The notes beneath the pieces are model-generated. The model worked only from the letters and a program-made list of their open reading frames with translations. It did not search any database and had not been told where the DNA came from. Shown here one piece after another: positions 50,398 to 52,900 of a DNA stretch of 52,900 nucleotides (position 1 is the first letter of the stretch; every line of letters starts with the position of its first letter). A program made the position numbers and the translations under genes. Location of the stretch: NCBI GenBank assembly GCA_903856295.1, contig CAIOBP010000098.1, forward strand, positions 1-52,900, in the 5' to 3' direction. The stretch comes from an uncultured Rhodospirillales bacterium (lineage in GTDB: Bacteria > Pseudomonadota > Alphaproteobacteria > Azospirillales > Azospirillaceae).

Positions 50398-50931
50398 TTA
50401 CTTCTTCTTGCCTTCCTTACGAAGCACGGTCTCAGTAGAGTACTTGATACCCTTGCCCTTGTAAGGTTCCGGCTTGCGGTAACCGCGAATCTCGGCAGCA
50501 ACCTGGCCGACCTTCTGGCGATCACGTCCGAAGATCGAGATCGCGGTCGGCTTCTCAGCCTTGATGGTGATCCCTTCGGGAATCGGATACTTGATATCGT
50601 GGCTGTAACCGAGCTGGAGCACCAGATCAGAGCCCTGAATCGCGGCGCGATAGCCAACGCCGTTGATTTCGAGGTTGACCGTGAAGCCCTTGCTGACGCC
50701 CACGATCAGGTTGGAAACCTGGGTGCGGGCGGTGCCCCACTGGGTGCGGGCGCGGCGGGTGTCGGCCCTTGGGGCCACCACCACCTTGCCGTCCTCCAGC
50801 TTGGCGATCAAGTCATCAACCACCACGAAGCTCAGCTGCCCGAGCTTACCCTTTGCCGTCACCGTCTGGCCGTCGACGCTCACGTCGACACCCGCAGGAA
50901 CCGGCACCGGATGCTTGCCAATGCGTGACAT
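50398..50931 (-). CDS. rplF: 50S ribosomal protein L6
   Basis: 177 residues in two homologous domains. [20 protein letters not shown] starts it; [20 protein letters not shown] and the C-terminal [16 protein letters not shown] are the usual signatures. It sits by the sarcin-ricin loop and the base of the L7/L12 stalk, where elongation factors act. Ends with the common GKKK tail. Confidence 0.98.
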   Translation of the reverse strand: MSRIGKHPVPVPAGVDVSVDGQTVTAKGKLGQLSFVVVDDLIAKLEDGKVVVAPRADTRRARTQWGTARTQVSNLIVGVSKGFTVNLEINGVGYRAAIQGSDLVLQLGYSHDIKYPIPEGITIKAEKPTAISIFGRDRQKVGQVAAEIRGYRKPEPYKGKGIKYSTETVLRKEGKKK

Positions 50932-50943
50932 GGGTCCGGCTCC

Positions 50944-51342
50944 TTAGAACAGCTGGCAGAGCACTTCGCCGCCGACATTGGCTGCGCGCGCTTCGTTGTC
51001 CGACATCACCCCGCGCGGGGTCGACAGGATGGAGATGCCCAGCCCGTTGAACACGCGGTCGAGGTCGGCGATCTTGGAGTAAACCCGCCGGCCCGGCTTG
51101 GAAACCCGGGAGACGTGCTTAATCACCGGCTCGCCTTCATGATATTTCAGCTCGATGCGCAAAGTGGATACGCCGGGCTTCACTTCACGGCTGGTATAGC
51201 CGCGGATGTAGCCCTCACGCTTCAGCACTTCCAGCACATTCGCCCGCAGCTTGGAAGCCGGGCTGTCCACGGCTGCCATGCGCGCCCGCTGTCCGTTGCG
51301 GATGCGGGTCAGCATATCGCCAAGGGGATCGCTCAACGCCAT
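50944..51342 (-). CDS. rpsH: 30S ribosomal protein S8
   Basis: 132 residues. [20 protein letters not shown] near the start and [20 protein letters not shown] near the end are typical of S8, a primary 16S rRNA binder in the platform. In E. coli S8 represses its own operon by binding the rplE mRNA; whether that occurs here cannot be told. Gaps of 12-15 nt to both neighbours. Confidence 0.98.
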   Translation of the reverse strand: MALSDPLGDMLTRIRNGQRARMAAVDSPASKLRANVLEVLKREGYIRGYTSREVKPGVSTLRIELKYHEGEPVIKHVSRVSKPGRRVYSKIADLDRVFNGLGISILSTPRGVMSDNEARAANVGGEVLCQLF

Positions 51343-51357
51343 CTTCTTTGATCCCTC

Positions 51358-51663
51358 TTACCAGCTCGACTTCGTCATGCCGGGAATCTGCCCTGTGGAG
51401 GCCAGATCCCGCAGCGCGATGCGCGAGAGCTTGAACTTACGGTAGAACGCGCGGGGCCGACCGGTGATCTCACACCGATTGCGGACGCGGGTCCGGCTCG
51501 AATTACGCGGCAGCTCGGCGAGCTTCAGCCGGGCGGCGAACTGCTCTTCGGGCGGAACCGACGGATCCTTGGCCTTGGCCTTGAGACGAGCACGCTTGTT
51601 GGCATACTGCTTTGCCAGCTTTTCGCGGTGCTTGTTCTTCTGGACGGCACTGACTTTTGCCAT
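51358..51663 (-). CDS. rpsN: 30S ribosomal protein S14 (zinc-free type)
   Basis: 101 residues, the long form without the CxxC zinc motifs; only one Cys is present ([20 protein letters not shown]). The C-terminal REF-like [19 protein letters not shown] is the S14 end. It belongs to the small-subunit head near the A site. Position between rplE and rpsH is the standard order. Confidence 0.98.
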   Translation of the reverse strand: MAKVSAVQKNKHREKLAKQYANKRARLKAKAKDPSVPPEEQFAARLKLAELPRNSSRTRVRNRCEITGRPRAFYRKFKLSRIALRDLASTGQIPGMTKSSW

Positions 51664-51681
51664 GGTTGCTTCTCCGCCGCG

Positions 51682-52221
51682 TCAGTTGATGAACGGCATG
51701 TCGAAGCCCTTGAGAAGCGCCTTGGCTTCCTTGTCGGTCTTCGCCGTGGTGACGATGATGATATCCATGCCCCGGACCTGCTCGATCTTGTCGTAGTCGA
51801 TCTCTGGGAAGATGATCTGTTCCTTGACGCCCAGGGCATAGTTGCCGCGGCCGTCGAAGCTGGTGGGCGACACGCCGCGGAAGTCGCGGACACGCGGCAG
51901 CGCGATGCACACCAAGCGGTCGAGGAACTCGTACATCATTTCGCGGCGCAGGGTCACCTTGCAGCCGATGGCCATGTTCTCGCGGAGCTTGAACTGGGCG
52001 ATCGACTTGCGGGACTTGGTCACCACCGGCCGCTGGCCGGCAATGGCGGTCAGTTCCTTCACCGCCTGGGTGACGCGCTTGCTGTCGGTGGTGGCATCGC
52101 CAACACCCATGTTGATGACAATCTTGTCAAGGCGCGGGATTTCCATCTCATTGGCGTACTCGAATTCCGCCTTGAGGGCCGCCTTGATCACGCTGTCGTA
52201 GCGTTCTTTCAATCTGGTCAT
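51682..52221 (-). CDS. rplE: 50S ribosomal protein L5
   Basis: 179 residues. Core segments are [25 protein letters not shown]-type [20 protein letters not shown] and [21 protein letters not shown]5 holds 5S rRNA and contacts P-site tRNA and S13. It starts 14 nt after rplX. Confidence 0.98.
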   Translation of the reverse strand: MTRLKERYDSVIKAALKAEFEYANEMEIPRLDKIVINMGVGDATTDSKRVTQAVKELTAIAGQRPVVTKSRKSIAQFKLRENMAIGCKVTLRREMMYEFLDRLVCIALPRVRDFRGVSPTSFDGRGNYALGVKEQIIFPEIDYDKIEQVRGMDIIIVTTAKTDKEAKALLKGFDMPFIN

Positions 52222-52235
52222 GGTCGGTGGCCTTC

Positions 52236-52556
52236 TCAGAGATCGATCACTTCGCCGGACCGCTTGGCGACTCGCACCTTGCGTCCATCGGCGAGGAACT
52301 TATAGCCCACCCGCGTCGGCTTGCCGGTCTTGGGATCGGCATGGGCGACGTTGGAGATGTGCAGAGGGGCCTCGATCTCCTTGATCCCGCCCTGGGACTG
52401 GGCGGTCTGCCGCTCGTGCTTGGTGACCATATTGACGCCACGCACGATCACGCGCTCGTCCTTGGCGATCACTTTCAGCACTTCGCCGGTCTTGCCCTTG
52501 TCGCGACCGGAGATCACGACGACCTTGTCCTTGGTCTTGATCTTCAAGCCGGCCAT
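52236..52556 (-). CDS. rplX: 50S ribosomal protein L24
   Basis: 106 residues from ATG 52556; the preceding in-frame codon is GTG at 52559, and the ATG shares one base with the rplN stop (TGATG). The KOW motif [19 protein letters not shown] is intact, as is [20 protein letters not shown]24 initiates assembly of the large subunit. Confidence 0.98.
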   Translation of the reverse strand: MAGLKIKTKDKVVVISGRDKGKTGEVLKVIAKDERVIVRGVNMVTKHERQTAQSQGGIKEIEAPLHISNVAHADPKTGKPTRVGYKFLADGRKVRVAKRSGEVIDL

Positions 52557-52900
52557 CACAGCACCTCCGGCGCCAAAGAAATGATCTTCATGAACTTCTT
52601 GCCGCGAAGTTCACGAGTGACCGGCCCGAAGATACGGGTGCCGATCGGCTCGCCCTGCTTGTTGATCAGCACGGCCGCGTTGCGGTCGAAGCGGATCGAG
52701 CTGCCGTCGGCCCGCCGGATATCCTTGGCGGTGCGAACGATCACGGCGCGGTGCACATCGCCCTTCTTGACGCGACCCCGTGGGATCGCCTCCTTGACCG
52801 AGACGACGATGACGTCGCCGACCGAAGCGACCTTGCGCTTCGAGCCGCCGATCACCTTGATGCACTGCACCCGGCGCGCGCCGCTGTTATCGGCGACCTC
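52556..52900 (-). CDS. rplN: 50S ribosomal protein L14 (5' end cut by window edge)
   Basis: The visible part is 114 codons plus stop. The frame continues upstream of the first Met at 52870 as [20 protein letters not shown] to the window edge, so about eight N-terminal residues are missing. [20 protein letters not shown] and the C-terminal [19 protein letters not shown] are the L14 signatures. It is the most promoter-proximal ribosomal gene visible; rpsQ and earlier genes should lie beyond the edge. Confidence 0.98.
   Translation of the reverse strand, partial: EVADNSGARRVQCIKVIGGSKRKVASVGDVIVVSVKEAIPRGRVKKGDVHRAVIVRTAKDIRRADGSSIRFDRNAAVLINKQGEPIGTRIFGPVTRELRGKKFMKIISLAPEVL

Overview
The window is chromosomal DNA of a GC-rich alphaproteobacterium, most likely a member of Rhodospirillales. 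The evidence is the GC-rich codon use, the ubiE-ubiB pair, hopanoid export (hpnN), a GTP-type PEP carboxykinase, a one-piece spc/alpha ribosomal block in alphaproteobacterial order, and apaG and folE. The species cannot be fixed from the sequence alone. Most genes lie on the minus strand.

Left third (1-17.6 kb). A double-receiver response regulator (its end is possibly disturbed by an insertion at the window edge) and ygfZ are followed by a formate dehydrogenase. That enzyme is split into a catalytic chain and a separate ferredoxin-type chain, and it is divergent from tungstate transporter genes tupB-tupA, which suggests a tungsten enzyme. Next come a secreted caspase-like protein, PBP1C with a giant thioester alpha-2-macroglobulin, a pentameric ligand-gated ion channel with a large extra N-terminal region, and a small secreted protein. 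The domain of that small protein also forms the C-terminus of the caspase-like protein.

Middle (17.8-41 kb). This part holds a probable restriction-modification pair, ubiB/ubiE, and a DUF4160-DUF2442 pair placed directly ahead of mutM. It continues with glycogen phosphorylase, an L,D-transpeptidase, pckG, apaG, folE, an O-acyltransferase, an unrecognised 703-residue protein, mlaA-hpnN (outer-membrane lipid and hopanoid traffic) and copD-copC.

Right third (41.3-52.9 kb). tRNA-Pro(GGG) and tRNA-Ser(UGA) flank about 1.7 kb of genetic wreckage: an IS110 transposase fragment fused to a frameshifted family 2 encapsulin fragment, a small secreted protein, and a ribbon-helix-helix gene with an in-frame stop. 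After a YqaA-type membrane protein comes the ribosomal run on the minus strand, rplN (cut by the window edge) through rplQ, including secY, adk and rpoA.

A dispersed family of GC-rich hairpin elements lies just downstream of stop codons at several loci, including inside the spc operon between rplO and secY. A separate perfect 21-bp inverted repeat with T6/A7 ends lies near 35.0 kb. The best candidates for undescribed biology are the caspase/small-protein shared domain beside the ion channel, the restriction-modification pair, the DUF4160-DUF2442-mutM arrangement and the stop-codon-proximal hairpin family. Calls rest on reading motifs by eye; no database search was possible.
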